Assembly (NCBI GenBank): GCA_021157815.1 | Contig: JAGGVT010000040.1 | Span: forward strand, 1-39,811 | Direction: 5' to 3' | DNA length: 39,811 bases | Source: a bacterium | Lineage (GTDB): Bacteria; JAJVIF01; JAGGVT01 | In this document: in pieces, positions 23,254-32,400 of the stretch | Numbering within the stretch: position 1 is the stretch's first letter | Layout of the letters: each line of letters starts with the position of its first letter | Made by a program: the position numbers and the translations under genes | The notes under the pieces: model-generated | Database searches by the model: none | What the model saw: the letters and a program-made list of their open reading frames with translations, nothing else | What the model was told of the DNA's origin: nothing

Positions 23254-23901
23254 ATGAAACTATTCATCGATACAGCGAATATTGAACACATTACAGAAGC
23301 ATCCAGATGGGGTGTAATTGATGGCGTTACGACAAATCCATCCCTCATCGCAAAAGAGGGGAGAGATTTTGAAGAAGCTATTCATTTGATAACAACATTG
23401 ATTCCAGGTCCGGTAAGCGCTGAGGTTACCGAGTTAAACGCTGACAAGATGATTGTCCAGGCAAGAGGACTTGCGAAGTGGGCGGATAATGTCGTTGTTA
23501 AAATCCCGATGACAGAAGAGGGGATCAAGGCGACGAGCGTGGTTTCAAAAGATGGAATCAAAGTAAATATGACATTGATATTTTCAGCGAATCAAGCGCT
23601 ATTGGCCGCTAAAGCCGGAGCAGCGTTTGTCAGTCCGTTTGTAGGGCGTCTGGATGACATAGGGCAGGATGGCATGGAAGTAATAAGAGAGATTGTTGAG
23701 ATTTACCAGAATTACGCAATCGAAACTGAAGTGCTGTCAGCGTCGATTCGCCATCCGCGCCATGTAATTGAATCTGCAATGGCAGGCGCTGATATCGCGA
23801 CAGTGCCGTATAAAATTCTAAAGCAAATGTTCCGTCACACATTGACAGATGTCGGCCTCGATAAATTCATGGCTGACTGGGCGGGTATGCAGAAGAAGTA
23901 G
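23254..23901 (+). CDS. tal: Small transaldolase / fructose-6-phosphate aldolase-like
   Basis: TalC/MipB family TIM-barrel aldolase, 215 residues, cytoplasmic. The Schiff-base lysine is K83 in [35 protein letters not shown] and SPFVGRLDD are conserved. Small transaldolases and fructose-6-phosphate aldolases differ by few residues, and I cannot separate them from sequence alone; transaldolase is the commoner activity. A ribosome binding site AAGGTGAG lies before ATG 23254. Confidence 0.93.
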   Translation: MKLFIDTANIEHITEASRWGVIDGVTTNPSLIAKEGRDFEEAIHLITTLIPGPVSAEVTELNADKMIVQARGLAKWADNVVVKIPMTEEGIKATSVVSKDGIKVNMTLIFSANQALLAAKAGAAFVSPFVGRLDDIGQDGMEVIREIVEIYQNYAIETEVLSASIRHPRHVIESAMAGADIATVPYKILKQMFRHTLTDVGLDKFMADWAGMQKK

Positions 23902-23965
23902 CAACTCCTGAATAAGTTCAGATAACCATACCTGGCGATTTTTAGTAACAGTAAAATTTTGAACT

Positions 23966-24140
23966 TGGGAGCTCTGGGCTCTGACCGGCACCTGTGTTAG
24001 GTTAATAAAAATCAATTGAGCTTATTTAACAAATGACATACCCAAATATAGGCGTTGAGTTAATCAACGATGTTTGTAAGATTCACGTTTTAACATTTTG
24101 GTTAGTAAGTTCAGGTGCCGGTCAGAGACCAGCGCTCCCA
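23966..24140. repeat. 175-base MITE-like element with 29-base terminal repeats
   Basis: Arms at 23966-23994 and 24112-24140 pair over 29 bases with only two mismatches; each contains CTCTGACCGGCACCTG or its complement. The centre is AT-rich and encodes nothing. It lies between the transaldolase stop and the convergent glycosidase-like gene. A single-arm remnant of the AGCCCGG family follows at 24219-24239 (TTAATGAGAAACAGGGCTAC). Confidence 0.75.
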
Positions 24141-24260
24141 GGGAAAAATATATTTGCAATATAATATAACTAAAAAAATGGTTTTTAAGGAGCGAAGAAG
24201 TAGCAATGCGTTATCGCGGTTAATGAGAAACAGGGCTACGGTTAGATACAGAATAAGTGG

Positions 24261-25997
24261 TTACTGCGATTTGTCAGACAGATAATCTCCGAATTCTTCT
24301 AAAAAGGAATAGTCGTTTTTCCATGTGGTGTACATTATGCCCATGCTTCCGCTTGTCCGGGCAAGTTCATCATACCACTTTTTAGTGTCATCGAGGCTCT
24401 TTCTATCATAATATGGCGACCCCATGGTTCTAAATCCGTTTTCGGAAAAGAACATAAGCGATTGCCGCCGGTATTTATAAATCCAGCAAACCATGATTAA
24501 ATCCTTTGGCACATGTTCCCACGATTTTTCAAATGTGCTGTATGCGAGAAAGTAATTATCACGAGCGTTTGCGTTTGGATTAAACATATCCGACCAGCAA
24601 TAGATTTCCATTTCAGGATTAAACCTGCGAAGAAGTTTCATCTGGCGGGTTACGCAATCTCCCAGTATTTCACCCATTGTCATGTTTCTGGATCTACAAG
24701 CTTCGCACGCTCCGCCTGTTCTGATTTCATCCATGGATAGAAACGCCTTGTCCATTTTGAGAATCGGATACAGCAACTCAACCTGCTCTTCCCAGTAGTC
24801 ATAAAGCGCAGGTTCAGACATGCAAAGGCCCACCTGATATCCGCCTTTGGCATTTCTAATCCTCGCGGCTGAATAGCCTGAAACCAGGAGATTTTCACCG
24901 TTCGATATTGCGCTTCGTGTTGTCAATTCAATTTTGAGTATCGTTCCATGCGGATTTAATTCTGTCAGACCGGGAATTTTCTTGTAATCAATTCCTTCTT
25001 TGTATGTAATCTCCTTATCCGCGCTTTTGACAGTCAATGGCGTTCCCGGACGGATAATCACATCCTGAGCTGCGGTTGCCTCAACAAGTTTGAGATCATC
25101 AATCCAGACTTTCCCGGATTGCGCCGCCCAGGTTCCGAAATACATAATCGCCGATTTTGCATTGCCTGAATAGAATCGGAATGTGTATTCAGTCCAGTCC
25201 TGCGTTGATTTTGGCCTCTTACCGTAGTGTGATGAAGGAAGACTGCCGGATAAATCAGGTTTAAATATTTGAACTCTCAAAGATTCCACTGGTGATATGT
25301 TTTCAGTCTTTACCCAAATTGACATTATGTATTCTGTTTTTACTTTCAGTTTCAAACCCTGAGCGATGCGGCCATGCCCATGTTCGTTGAGAGCAAAATT
25401 CTCAAGCCTTACCGATGATGAACCGCTGTGTTTAATCTTCTTATCGATAAATACAATTTCATTCGCTTTTTCAATTAGTTTATAGTCGCGAGGATTGTGA
25501 TTGGAGATTGATATTTCGAATCCCGGATTTTTAATCAGGTTCGCTTTTCCAATGTCAGGATACGCGGTGCTGCCATCGACGATAAAGGGGATATCCACAA
25601 ATGGCATACCAGCGGCAAGGTTTGGATTGTGTCCCAGTACAGAGCCACCGTATCCGACTGAGAAAAGCTGCGGTATTAATTCGATTCCAATATCGTCGCA
25701 ATGCTTTTTAAACTTTTTAAGATTTTCAATGCGATCTGGTTTCCATCGAGAGATGGCATCGAGATGTCCAGCTAGAACAACGCCGTTCAGACCATGTTTT
25801 TTAGCTGTGGATGCGATGCTTTTCGCGTCGTTGAGTTTTTCAGTGGTTGTGAGAGTGTTAATAATGTAAACCCATTTGTTGGTTGGGAAATCGGGATTAA
25901 TCGAACCGGATGATTTATCAGTACATGATGGTGTTATGGATAATGGAACGACAAAAAGCACAATCACGATAAACAATGTGAAAGCTATTTTATTCAT
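24261..25997 (-). CDS. Secreted glycosidase-like protein with an inserted carbohydrate-binding domain
   Basis: A 578-residue exported protein. The N-terminus is a signal peptide; Cys25 (ITPSC) is a poor lipobox, so lipid attachment is uncertain. Residues about 33-150 look like the first half of a TIM barrel (GLNGVVLAGHLDAISRW, then ELIPQLFS). Residues about 160-310 resemble a CBM4/9-type beta sandwich (NLIKNPGFE, VWIDDLKLVEA). The barrel appears to resume at about 375-575 with FLSMDEIR, an Asp-Glu pair like that of GH20-type enzymes. Substrate is unknown. It follows the NifX-like gene by 42 bases in the same direction but seems functionally unrelated. Confidence 0.75.
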   Translation of the reverse strand: MNKIAFTLFIVIVLFVVPLSITPSCTDKSSGSINPDFPTNKWVYIINTLTTTEKLNDAKSIASTAKKHGLNGVVLAGHLDAISRWKPDRIENLKKFKKHCDDIGIELIPQLFSVGYGGSVLGHNPNLAAGMPFVDIPFIVDGSTAYPDIGKANLIKNPGFEISISNHNPRDYKLIEKANEIVFIDKKIKHSGSSSVRLENFALNEHGHGRIAQGLKLKVKTEYIMSIWVKTENISPVESLRVQIFKPDLSGSLPSSHYGKRPKSTQDWTEYTFRFYSGNAKSAIMYFGTWAAQSGKVWIDDLKLVEATAAQDVIIRPGTPLTVKSADKEITYKEGIDYKKIPGLTELNPHGTILKIELTTRSAISNGENLLVSGYSAARIRNAKGGYQVGLCMSEPALYDYWEEQVELLYPILKMDKAFLSMDEIRTGGACEACRSRNMTMGEILGDCVTRQMKLLRRFNPEMEIYCWSDMFNPNANARDNYFLAYSTFEKSWEHVPKDLIMVCWIYKYRRQSLMFFSENGFRTMGSPYYDRKSLDDTKKWYDELARTSGSMGIMYTTWKNDYSFLEEFGDYLSDKSQ

Positions 25998-26039
25998 GCA
26001 AAATCACCATGTTTGTCAATGAGCTTTAGTATGGCGTTA

Positions 26040-26393
26040 TTACTCTGGATGTCGCCCATGGTCGCAAATCTCGCCATCCGATTCAATCGTACCCGCGAGA
26101 TAATCAAGAACAGCCTGCCGGGGATCATCTGTATTAACACCTGTAATAACCTCGATATTATTATCAGAGAAACTCTGAAATGCACGTTGTCCCATTCCTC
26201 CAGCGATTATAGCATTAACGCCTAATTCTCTAAGCCATTCGGGAAGCAATCCGGGTTGATGCCGTGGAGACACCACTGAATCGTGATTTGAAATTTCTTT
26301 GGTTTCATCATTTGTGTCGTAGAGCAGAAATTCCTCGCACCGACCAAAATGGCCTGATATCTTTCCACCGACAACTGGTATCGCTATTCTCAT
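26040..26393 (-). CDS. NifX/NifB-like dinitrogenase cofactor-family protein
   Basis: A 117-residue single-domain protein of the NifX/NafY/ORP family, which binds metal clusters. MRIAIPVVGGKISGHFGRCEEF is the typical opening, and AIIAGGMGQRAFQSF carries the family glycine stretch. The short tail has Asp, Cys and His residues (EICDHGRHPE) that could bind metal. A ribosome binding site AGGAG precedes ATG 26393. It ends a cluster with two ferredoxin-ATPases. Nitrogenase genes are absent, so nitrogen fixation is not implied. Confidence 0.9.
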   Translation of the reverse strand: MRIAIPVVGGKISGHFGRCEEFLLYDTNDETKEISNHDSVVSPRHQPGLLPEWLRELGVNAIIAGGMGQRAFQSFSDNNIEVITGVNTDDPRQAVLDYLAGTIESDGEICDHGRHPE

Positions 26394-26428
26394 TTTAATT
26401 AACTCCTGTATTTTGCATTATGTTGAAC

Positions 26429-27307
26429 TTAACCAATCTCATATAGAACATTTTCCCAAAGGCTTTTTAATTCATCTGCCACAGCGTTATCTGAATATTC
26501 GATTACTGTCTGGCGCATTATCTGAGCCTTTGTAAAAACTGTATTATAACTTGTTTTACCCAGGATTTTAATATCCGGGTTTTTCTCAATGTCGTTTGAT
26601 ATTTCCTGATTCAAATCCCACTTGTTGATGCATACGCCAGTTGGAATGTTGAAATGTTTTGTTAGTTGAATAACTCTTTCCATGTCGTGAATCGCGGAAA
26701 GAGTTGGCTCGGTTACTATAAGCACGTATTGGGCTCCCGAAATTGATGCAATTACCGGGCAGCCAATTCCAGGGGAGCCATCGATTATAATAAGTTCATT
26801 GCCATTATCAGCAGCCACTTTGCGAGCGGCGGTTCGTACAAGTGAAACCAGTTTGCCGGAATTTTCCTCTGCTATTCCCAATCGGGCATGAACAAGTTTT
26901 CCAAATCGAGTATTTGAGATAAACCATTCACCATTGATTGATTCCTTAAAATCAATTGCCTTTTCAGGGCAGAACCATGCGCACACACCGCAGCCTTCAC
27001 ATCCGATTCTATCTATTTCATAGATAGTCCGTTTACCATCGGGAGATGTAGATTTTTCAATCGCGTTATATCTGCAGAGTTCAAAACACTTTCCGCAGCT
27101 TGTGCAGTCATTCTGTCGAATTGATGCCAGCTTGCCCCCTGAAAACTCTTCTCTATGTTCCACATCAGGTTGAAGAATGATATGAAGGTCAGCTGCATCG
27201 ACATCGCAATCGACGAGAACAGCGCTTTTTGCCAGTGATGCGAAAGCAGCTACAATGCTTGTCTTTCCTGTGCCGCCTTTACCGCTTATAACCACAAGTT
27301 CTTTCAA
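26429..27307 (-). CDS. MinD-superfamily P-loop ATPase with an inserted 2[4Fe-4S] ferredoxin domain (second copy)
   Basis: A 292-residue soluble ATPase. The deviant Walker A is GKGGTGKTS at residues 9-17. Two [4Fe-4S] motifs are inserted between the P-loop and the rest of the fold: Cys 68, 71, 74, 78 and Cys 103, 106, 109, 113. IIDGSPGIGCP is the Walker B/switch region with a conserved Cys. Start is TTG 27307, overlapping the stop of the first copy by four bases. The two are diverged paralogues and probably form a heterodimer like the ATPase pair of the Desulfovibrio ORP complex. Likely role: ATP-driven handling of a metal cluster for the NifX-like partners. Confidence 0.93.
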   Translation of the reverse strand: MKELVVISGKGGTGKTSIVAAFASLAKSAVLVDCDVDAADLHIILQPDVEHREEFSGGKLASIRQNDCTSCGKCFELCRYNAIEKSTSPDGKRTIYEIDRIGCEGCGVCAWFCPEKAIDFKESINGEWFISNTRFGKLVHARLGIAEENSGKLVSLVRTAARKVAADNGNELIIIDGSPGIGCPVIASISGAQYVLIVTEPTLSAIHDMERVIQLTKHFNIPTGVCINKWDLNQEISNDIEKNPDIKILGKTSYNTVFTKAQIMRQTVIEYSDNAVADELKSLWENVLYEIG

Positions 27308-28152
27308 TCTTGAACCGCCTTATGTATTTTTTCAAAAAGGTTCTTGAAATCATCTATATATTTCGGAATTTCATCGACTGCAAGTTTTCCATGTGAGTAT
27401 GCCACTGCAATTTCCCTGTCATCGGGAATTTGAAGAATGATGTCCAGCTGCTCTTTCTTGCAGTAGCGGATAACCTCATCATCACCGATATCGGAACGAT
27501 TTATAAGTATCCCGAATGGAATTTCGAGTTGCCTGACCATTTCAACTGACAGTTTTAAATCATTCACTCCGAATGGTGTAGGCTCGGTTATGAGGATAAT
27601 GTAATCGGAGTCGCTGATTGCCTCTATCACGGGACATGATGTTCCCGGCGGTGAATCGAGAATGGTGACGTCATCGCTGGGGATGTTCCGTTTCAATTCA
27701 CGAATGATTGGCGGCGAGAATGCTTTTCCGATATCCAATTTTCCTTGCATGAAATTGATGTCGCCTGATTTTCCAATTTCAATAATGCCGATGATGTTGT
27801 CGATTTCGGATATGGCGTTAACGGGACACACATGAAAACAACCGCCGCATCCATGGCACATGTCCTTAAAGACAACGACCGTTTTTGGTGTTACGGCAAT
27901 TGCGTTAAATTCGCATATTTCAGAACACTTTCCGCAAAGTGTGCATTTCGTAAAATCTATAAGCGGAACGGGAATGGCAACATTTTTGCTTTTCTCAATT
28001 TCCGGGTTTAGAAAGATATGCCCGTTGGGTTCTTCAACATCGCAATCGACATAGGTAGTTCTAATTGCTGAGCTGGCAAGTACTGATGCCAGATTCAGGG
28101 CAATAGTAGTTTTACCTGTGCCACCTTTTCCACTTGCAATAGCTATTTTCAT
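27304..28152 (-). CDS. MinD-superfamily P-loop ATPase with an inserted 2[4Fe-4S] ferredoxin domain (first copy)
   Basis: A 282-residue paralogue of the next gene. Walker A is GKGGTGKTT at residues 8-16. The ferredoxin insert has Cys 70, 73, 76, 80 and Cys 99, 102, 105, 109. ILDSPPGTSCP is the switch region. It starts at ATG 28152 after AGAAGGA. An AGCCCGG-family repeat (28171-28302) separates it from the zinc-ribbon gene upstream, so the cluster may be one transcript interrupted by that hairpin or two units. Paired ATPases with NifX-like proteins recur in anaerobes; the biochemical role is mostly untested outside the ORP system. Confidence 0.93.
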   Translation of the reverse strand: MKIAIASGKGGTGKTTIALNLASVLASSAIRTTYVDCDVEEPNGHIFLNPEIEKSKNVAIPVPLIDFTKCTLCGKCSEICEFNAIAVTPKTVVVFKDMCHGCGGCFHVCPVNAISEIDNIIGIIEIGKSGDINFMQGKLDIGKAFSPPIIRELKRNIPSDDVTILDSPPGTSCPVIEAISDSDYIILITEPTPFGVNDLKLSVEMVRQLEIPFGILINRSDIGDDEVIRYCKKEQLDIILQIPDDREIAVAYSHGKLAVDEIPKYIDDFKNLFEKIHKAVQD

Positions 28153-28170
28153 GAATTTTGATATCCTTCT

Positions 28171-28302
28171 GAGACCTCTGAAAAAGGTTCATTTTATTGT
28201 AGCCCGGCTTCTCATTAGCCGGGAAAACACGGGTATCATTCACACATTTCCCCGGTGAATTAGAAACCGGGCTACAAGATATTTACATTTTTTTAGAGAC
28301 CT
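28171..28302. repeat. AGCCCGG-type inverted repeat, copy 2
   Basis: An uninterrupted copy. Inner arms at 28200-28225 and 28249-28276 (AGCCCGG...) pair with several mismatches, and outer arms (GAGACCTCTGAAAAA on the left, TTTTTTTAGAGACC on the right) extend the pairing to about 28171-28302. It lies inside the ORP-like gene cluster, between the zinc-ribbon gene and the first ATPase gene. Confidence 0.75.
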
Positions 28303-28312
28303 AATTTTTAAA

Positions 28313-28483
28313 TTACTCGAAACCCTTTCTTACCATGGCAGTGCCGCACTTGGGACATTTAATTGATGTGCATGGTTTACCAGGCTTATGCGGAATTATC
28401 GTTTTGCATGATGGACATATGCATTGACCTCCTGGTCCAGTTCCCTGTCCTCGACCTTGTCCAGAACCTTGTCCTCTACCCAT
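28313..28483 (-). CDS. Small Gly/Gln-rich zinc-ribbon protein
   Basis: A 56-residue gene with an excellent ribosome binding site (AAGGAGA, seven bases before ATG 28483). Residues 2-20 are a glycine-rich run of GRGQG, SGQG and GTGPG units. The rest has six cysteines: C21, C23, C26 and C38, C43, C46 (CICPSC and CPKCG), a rubredoxin- or zinc-ribbon-like knuckle pair, then AMVRKGFE. Small proteins of this shape often accompany NifX-like genes. It could carry metal or dock the partners; the function is not established. Confidence 0.8.
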   Translation of the reverse strand: MGRGQGSGQGRGQGTGPGGQCICPSCKTIIPHKPGKPCTSIKCPKCGTAMVRKGFE

Positions 28484-28523
28484 AGTGAATCTCCTTCGTG
28501 TATAATTAATTTAAAATGTAATT

Positions 28524-28931
28524 CTACATGCGCCATCTTCCACGTCCTCCACCTCTACCGCCACCCTGACCAGCTCCAAAGTGGCCGCCTACATTCGGTA
28601 ATTCTGATGATTTTAAATTGCCGTTCTTGAAATCCTCAATCACCTGACTGACTTTCCCGGATGCTCCTGTTATTACCTCAATCCCTGATTGATTCAGAAC
28701 ATTGAAAGCGTTTGGGCCGCAGTTGCCAGTAATCAACGCTGATATGTTTTTTCCGGCAATCAGTTGAGCGGATTGAATACCAACACCTTGCGAAGCTGAA
28801 AGGCTTGGATTTTTAATCGCCTCGAATTCCATGCTGTCTGTATCAATAATGATGAAATACTGGCATCTGCCGAATGTTGCATCGATTTGGCTGTCCAGTG
28901 ATGATTCTAATGATGTAATCGCGACTTTCAT
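28524..28931 (-). CDS. NifX/NifB-like cofactor-family protein with Gly/Arg-rich tail
   Basis: A 135-residue NifX/ORP-family protein. MKVAITSLESSLDSQIDATFGRCQYF is the family opening, split here by a longer loop than in the 26040 copy; ALITGNCGPNAFNVL is the glycine segment with a Cys. The last 20 or so residues are a GQGGGRGGGRGRW low-complexity tail, matching the glycine-rich head of the adjacent zinc-ribbon protein. A strong ribosome binding site (AAGGAG) precedes ATG 28931. It is the first gene of the cluster, 40 bases before the zinc-ribbon start. Confidence 0.9.
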   Translation of the reverse strand: MKVAITSLESSLDSQIDATFGRCQYFIIIDTDSMEFEAIKNPSLSASQGVGIQSAQLIAGKNISALITGNCGPNAFNVLNQSGIEVITGASGKVSQVIEDFKNGNLKSSELPNVGGHFGAGQGGGRGGGRGRWRM

Positions 28932-29000
28932 ATTTCAGGCTCCTTGATCATTTTAATAATCTTCATAATACCACTTAAACCTGATATCCATATATAGATA

Positions 29001-29310
29001 CATCTGAAAAAATGAAATATGTTTTAGACCGGTTTCTCATTAGCTGGGAAAACATAGGTATCATTCACGCATTAACCTGGCTAATGAGGAAAGTGTCTCA
29101 TAACTCAATTATAAGCAAAAAGGTTTGTCATTCTGAGCGCAGCGAAGAATCTATTTGCTACTGTGTTGATGATTAAACCTGATGAAATTAATCTACAATA
29201 TCTAAAATAGATCCTTCGCTTCGCTCAGGATGACAGAAAAAGCCAGGTTATGAGACAGTCTCATGAGAAGCCGGGCTACAATATAATGAGTCTTTTTCAA
29301 AAGTCTCATG
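29001..29310. repeat. AGCCCGG-type inverted repeat, copy 3, interrupted
   Basis: The left arm is at about 29029-29049, with the centre and start of the right arm reaching 29088 (CTGGCTAATGAG). The right arm then resumes at 29259 (TCTCATGAGAAGCCGGGCTACA) and ends in TCTTTTTCAAAAGTCTC. The CTGTCTCA-type element at 29094-29257 lies in between. It occupies most of the gap between the divergent NifX-like and hybrid kinase genes; 28932-29000 and 29311-29476 hold the likely promoters, but no box is clear. Confidence 0.65.
29094..29257. repeat. MITE-like element (CTGTCTCAGAAC family), copy 2
   Basis: Ends TGTCTCATAAC (29094-29104) and GTTATGAGACA (29247-29257) are perfect inverted repeats. Inside is the widespread GTCATTCTGAGCG...GCGAAG type of REP hairpin (29127-29155 and 29206-29234). 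It interrupts the right arm of an AGCCCGG-type repeat. Confidence 0.7.
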
Positions 29311-29476
29311 CATTAATTTAGGATAGATATCTTTAAATCATGATAACAAAAGATAGGAATTAACATGGAAATTATAATAAGAAGAAACATGTGAAGATGA
29401 AATGTCGGAATGAAGAGGAATTTCTGCAGCTTAGATCTTATCGAAAATGAGCATTTTTTAATACGAGGATGCAAAT

Positions 29477-32400
29477 ATGAGTTCTGAAAAACCTGCTATC
29501 AATACAGGTATGACAAAAAAAGGAAACGGGAAGCTGCAGTATAAAGTTAGTTTGTGGCTTGGCGTATCGTTTGTCATCATGTGGATATTGATTGTTATTC
29601 TTCTCTACAATATATTTGTTAAAAAGGTATTGCTCAAGGCTGAAAGTGAATGTCGCCATACTGTCGCGATTGTCGAATCAAGCCAGTCTTACGTTAAAGA
29701 CATAATAAGGCCTGCCATGACCGGAATTGTAGATGAGGACGATTTTTACGCTGAGGGAATGAGTACAACTTATGTTTCAAGAAGAATCATAGATTTATAT
29801 CTGGAGGAATTTCCAGATTTCTACTTTAAATTTGCCACGCTTAATCCCAGGAATCCGGCAAACATGGCGGATGAATCTGAGAAAAAAATTATTGAATATT
29901 TTAAGAATAATCCTGAACGTAAAGAATGGAGTGGAATAATCAAACGGTATGGAGTGCCGTATTTATGCCTTGCAACTCCACGAACATTTTCTGAATCCTG
30001 CATGAGATGCCATGGGGATCCTGAAGACGCGCCTGACAGACTTATAAGTAACTATGGTGCAGAACGGGGATTTAACTGTAAGCAAGGTGATATCACAATC
30101 AAAACCTCCAGAATACTACTTTCAACTCCTTTTGCAGTTGCCAGAGCGGAAACACTCAAATTCGCAGGAATAGTCTTTCTATTCTTCTTCACTTTGTTTC
30201 TCATTTCTTCCGTTCTAATAAAGCGAATAATTACCGAACGATTGCACAAGCTCATGCAAGCTGCTGTTAATGTTGGTGAGGGAATTTATGACATCGAACT
30301 TGATCTGGAGTGCAACGATGAAATCTGTGATCTTGCAAATGCATTCAACGAGATGTCTTCAAATATTCAAGATTCTCATGAAATTCTCGAACAACGCGTT
30401 GAAGAAAGAACAAGCGACCTAGTAAAAGCTCAGGAAGCTCTTCAGGAAAGTGAAAAGCGATTCAGAACACTGTCCGAAGCATCTTTCGAGGGAATTGTTA
30501 TTCATGATAATGGAAAAATCTTAGAGGTTAACCAGGCATGTTGTTCGATGTTTGGTTACGAGTATGAGGAATCAATCGGAACATCAATATATGATTATAT
30601 TGCTTCGAATTATAAAGATGATGTGGTGAATGTTGTCGCGGGAAAAAGTGAAAAACCGTATGATGCCATATGCGTCCGTAAAGGTGGAACCAGATTTCCA
30701 GTTCAGGCATATGGCAAGACAATTGTTTACAATGGCAAGAAAGTGAGAGTTGTTTCTATCAGGAATATTGAGGAACGCAAAAAAGCGGAATTGGCATTGC
30801 GTGTATCAGAAAAACGTTTTCGCCAGATGTCTGATTTGCTACCCGCGATGGTTTGGGAATCCAACATGGATTTCAATCTGACTTATGCAAACAAGGCGGC
30901 ATTTGAAGCTTATGGATACACAGAGGAGGATATCAAGAACGGTTTGTCGTTAAAAGATGTTATCGATGCAGAATCGTTTAAGCGCACTGAGGTAGATATC
31001 CTTGAATTACTGAAAGGGAAACATGCATCTCGTGCGGTCTATACAGCAAATCGAAAGGACGGCTCATCCTTCCCAATGGAAGTCCTTGCCTCAATTATTT
31101 ACGAGGATGAAAAACCGGTTGGCATAAGAGGCATCAATCGTGATTTAACCGAGGAATTAAAAGCCAAACAGGAACTGGAAACGGCATGGGAAGAGGCAAG
31201 CACTGAAAGCGCGAAACTGCGTTCAATGATTGAGGGCATGGACGAAGGAGTAATTGTTGCAAATGCTGACAGCGTAATTATTGAAGTGAACGCATGGGTT
31301 TTAAATGCGGTAAATAAAACACGGGATGACATTGTCGGAAAGTCTATCTGTGAGTTACATTCTCCTAAAATAACAAAGCGAATTGAAAAACACATTTCAG
31401 ATTTTCAATCCGGTGTGAGCACGGGAAACATTGAGATTAACAGGTCATTACTGGAGCTTGAAGTTGTAATGAGGTTACAGCCGATTTTCAGGAACGACAA
31501 GTTCAGTGGAATAATCCTTAACATAATCGATGTTACTGACCTGGTAAAGGCTCGTGAAGTCGCGGAGAATATTAGCAGGGAACTGGCATCAACGAATGTT
31601 CAATTGGAGAACGCGATACAATCGTCAAATATGATGGCTGAAAAGGCTTTTACTGCCAATCAGGCAAAGAGTGAATTTCTTGCAAACATGAGCCATGAAA
31701 TTAGAACACCGTTGAATGGAATCATCGGAATGACTGAACTCACGCTTAATACTTATCTTGATGATGAACAAAACGAATATGTTGAAATGATTAAATCATC
31801 TGCGGATTCCCTTCTTCACATAATAGAGGATATCCTTGACTTTTCGAAGATTGAAGCAGGGGAGATGGCAATTGAACTCATTGAGTTCAACCTGAGAGAA
31901 ACTGTGAAATCCACGGTTGATCAGTTATCCATTCAGGCTCACAGAAAAAAACTTAAAATGATTCTGCATATTGATCCGGATGTCCCTGAAGTGTTGATTG
32001 GAGACCCATTACGGCTTAATCAAATTCTGATAAACCTCTTGGGTAATGCGGTTAAATTTACATCCGAGGGTGAAATCTCTGTATATATTGAATGTGAAAA
32101 ACTTCTGGAGAAAAAAACTGAATTGCTTTTAACTGTAAATGATACCGGCATCGGCATACCTGAGAATAAATTGAACGTTATATTTGCCTCGTTTTCACAA
32201 AGCGACATGTCAACGACAAGGAAATTTGGCGGCACAGGACTGGGACTTACTATTTCCAAACAGCTTGCCGAATTGATGTCAGGAACTATCTGGGTTGAAA
32301 GCGTGGAAGGCAAGGGAAGCAGTTTCCATGTACGGATGCCATTTGGATACAACAAAGATAATCCGGTTGTAAGTGGTTTATATCACAACGAATTCACAGA

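Noticed and set aside
25994-26185. 63-codon minus-strand frame overlapping the NifX-like gene
   Set aside because: It lies mostly out of frame over the NifX-like gene, which has clear family motifs and a good ribosome binding site.
26040-28931. Nitrogen fixation genes
   Set aside because: NifX-like domains occur in many anaerobes without nitrogenase; no nifHDK, nifE or nifN is seen.
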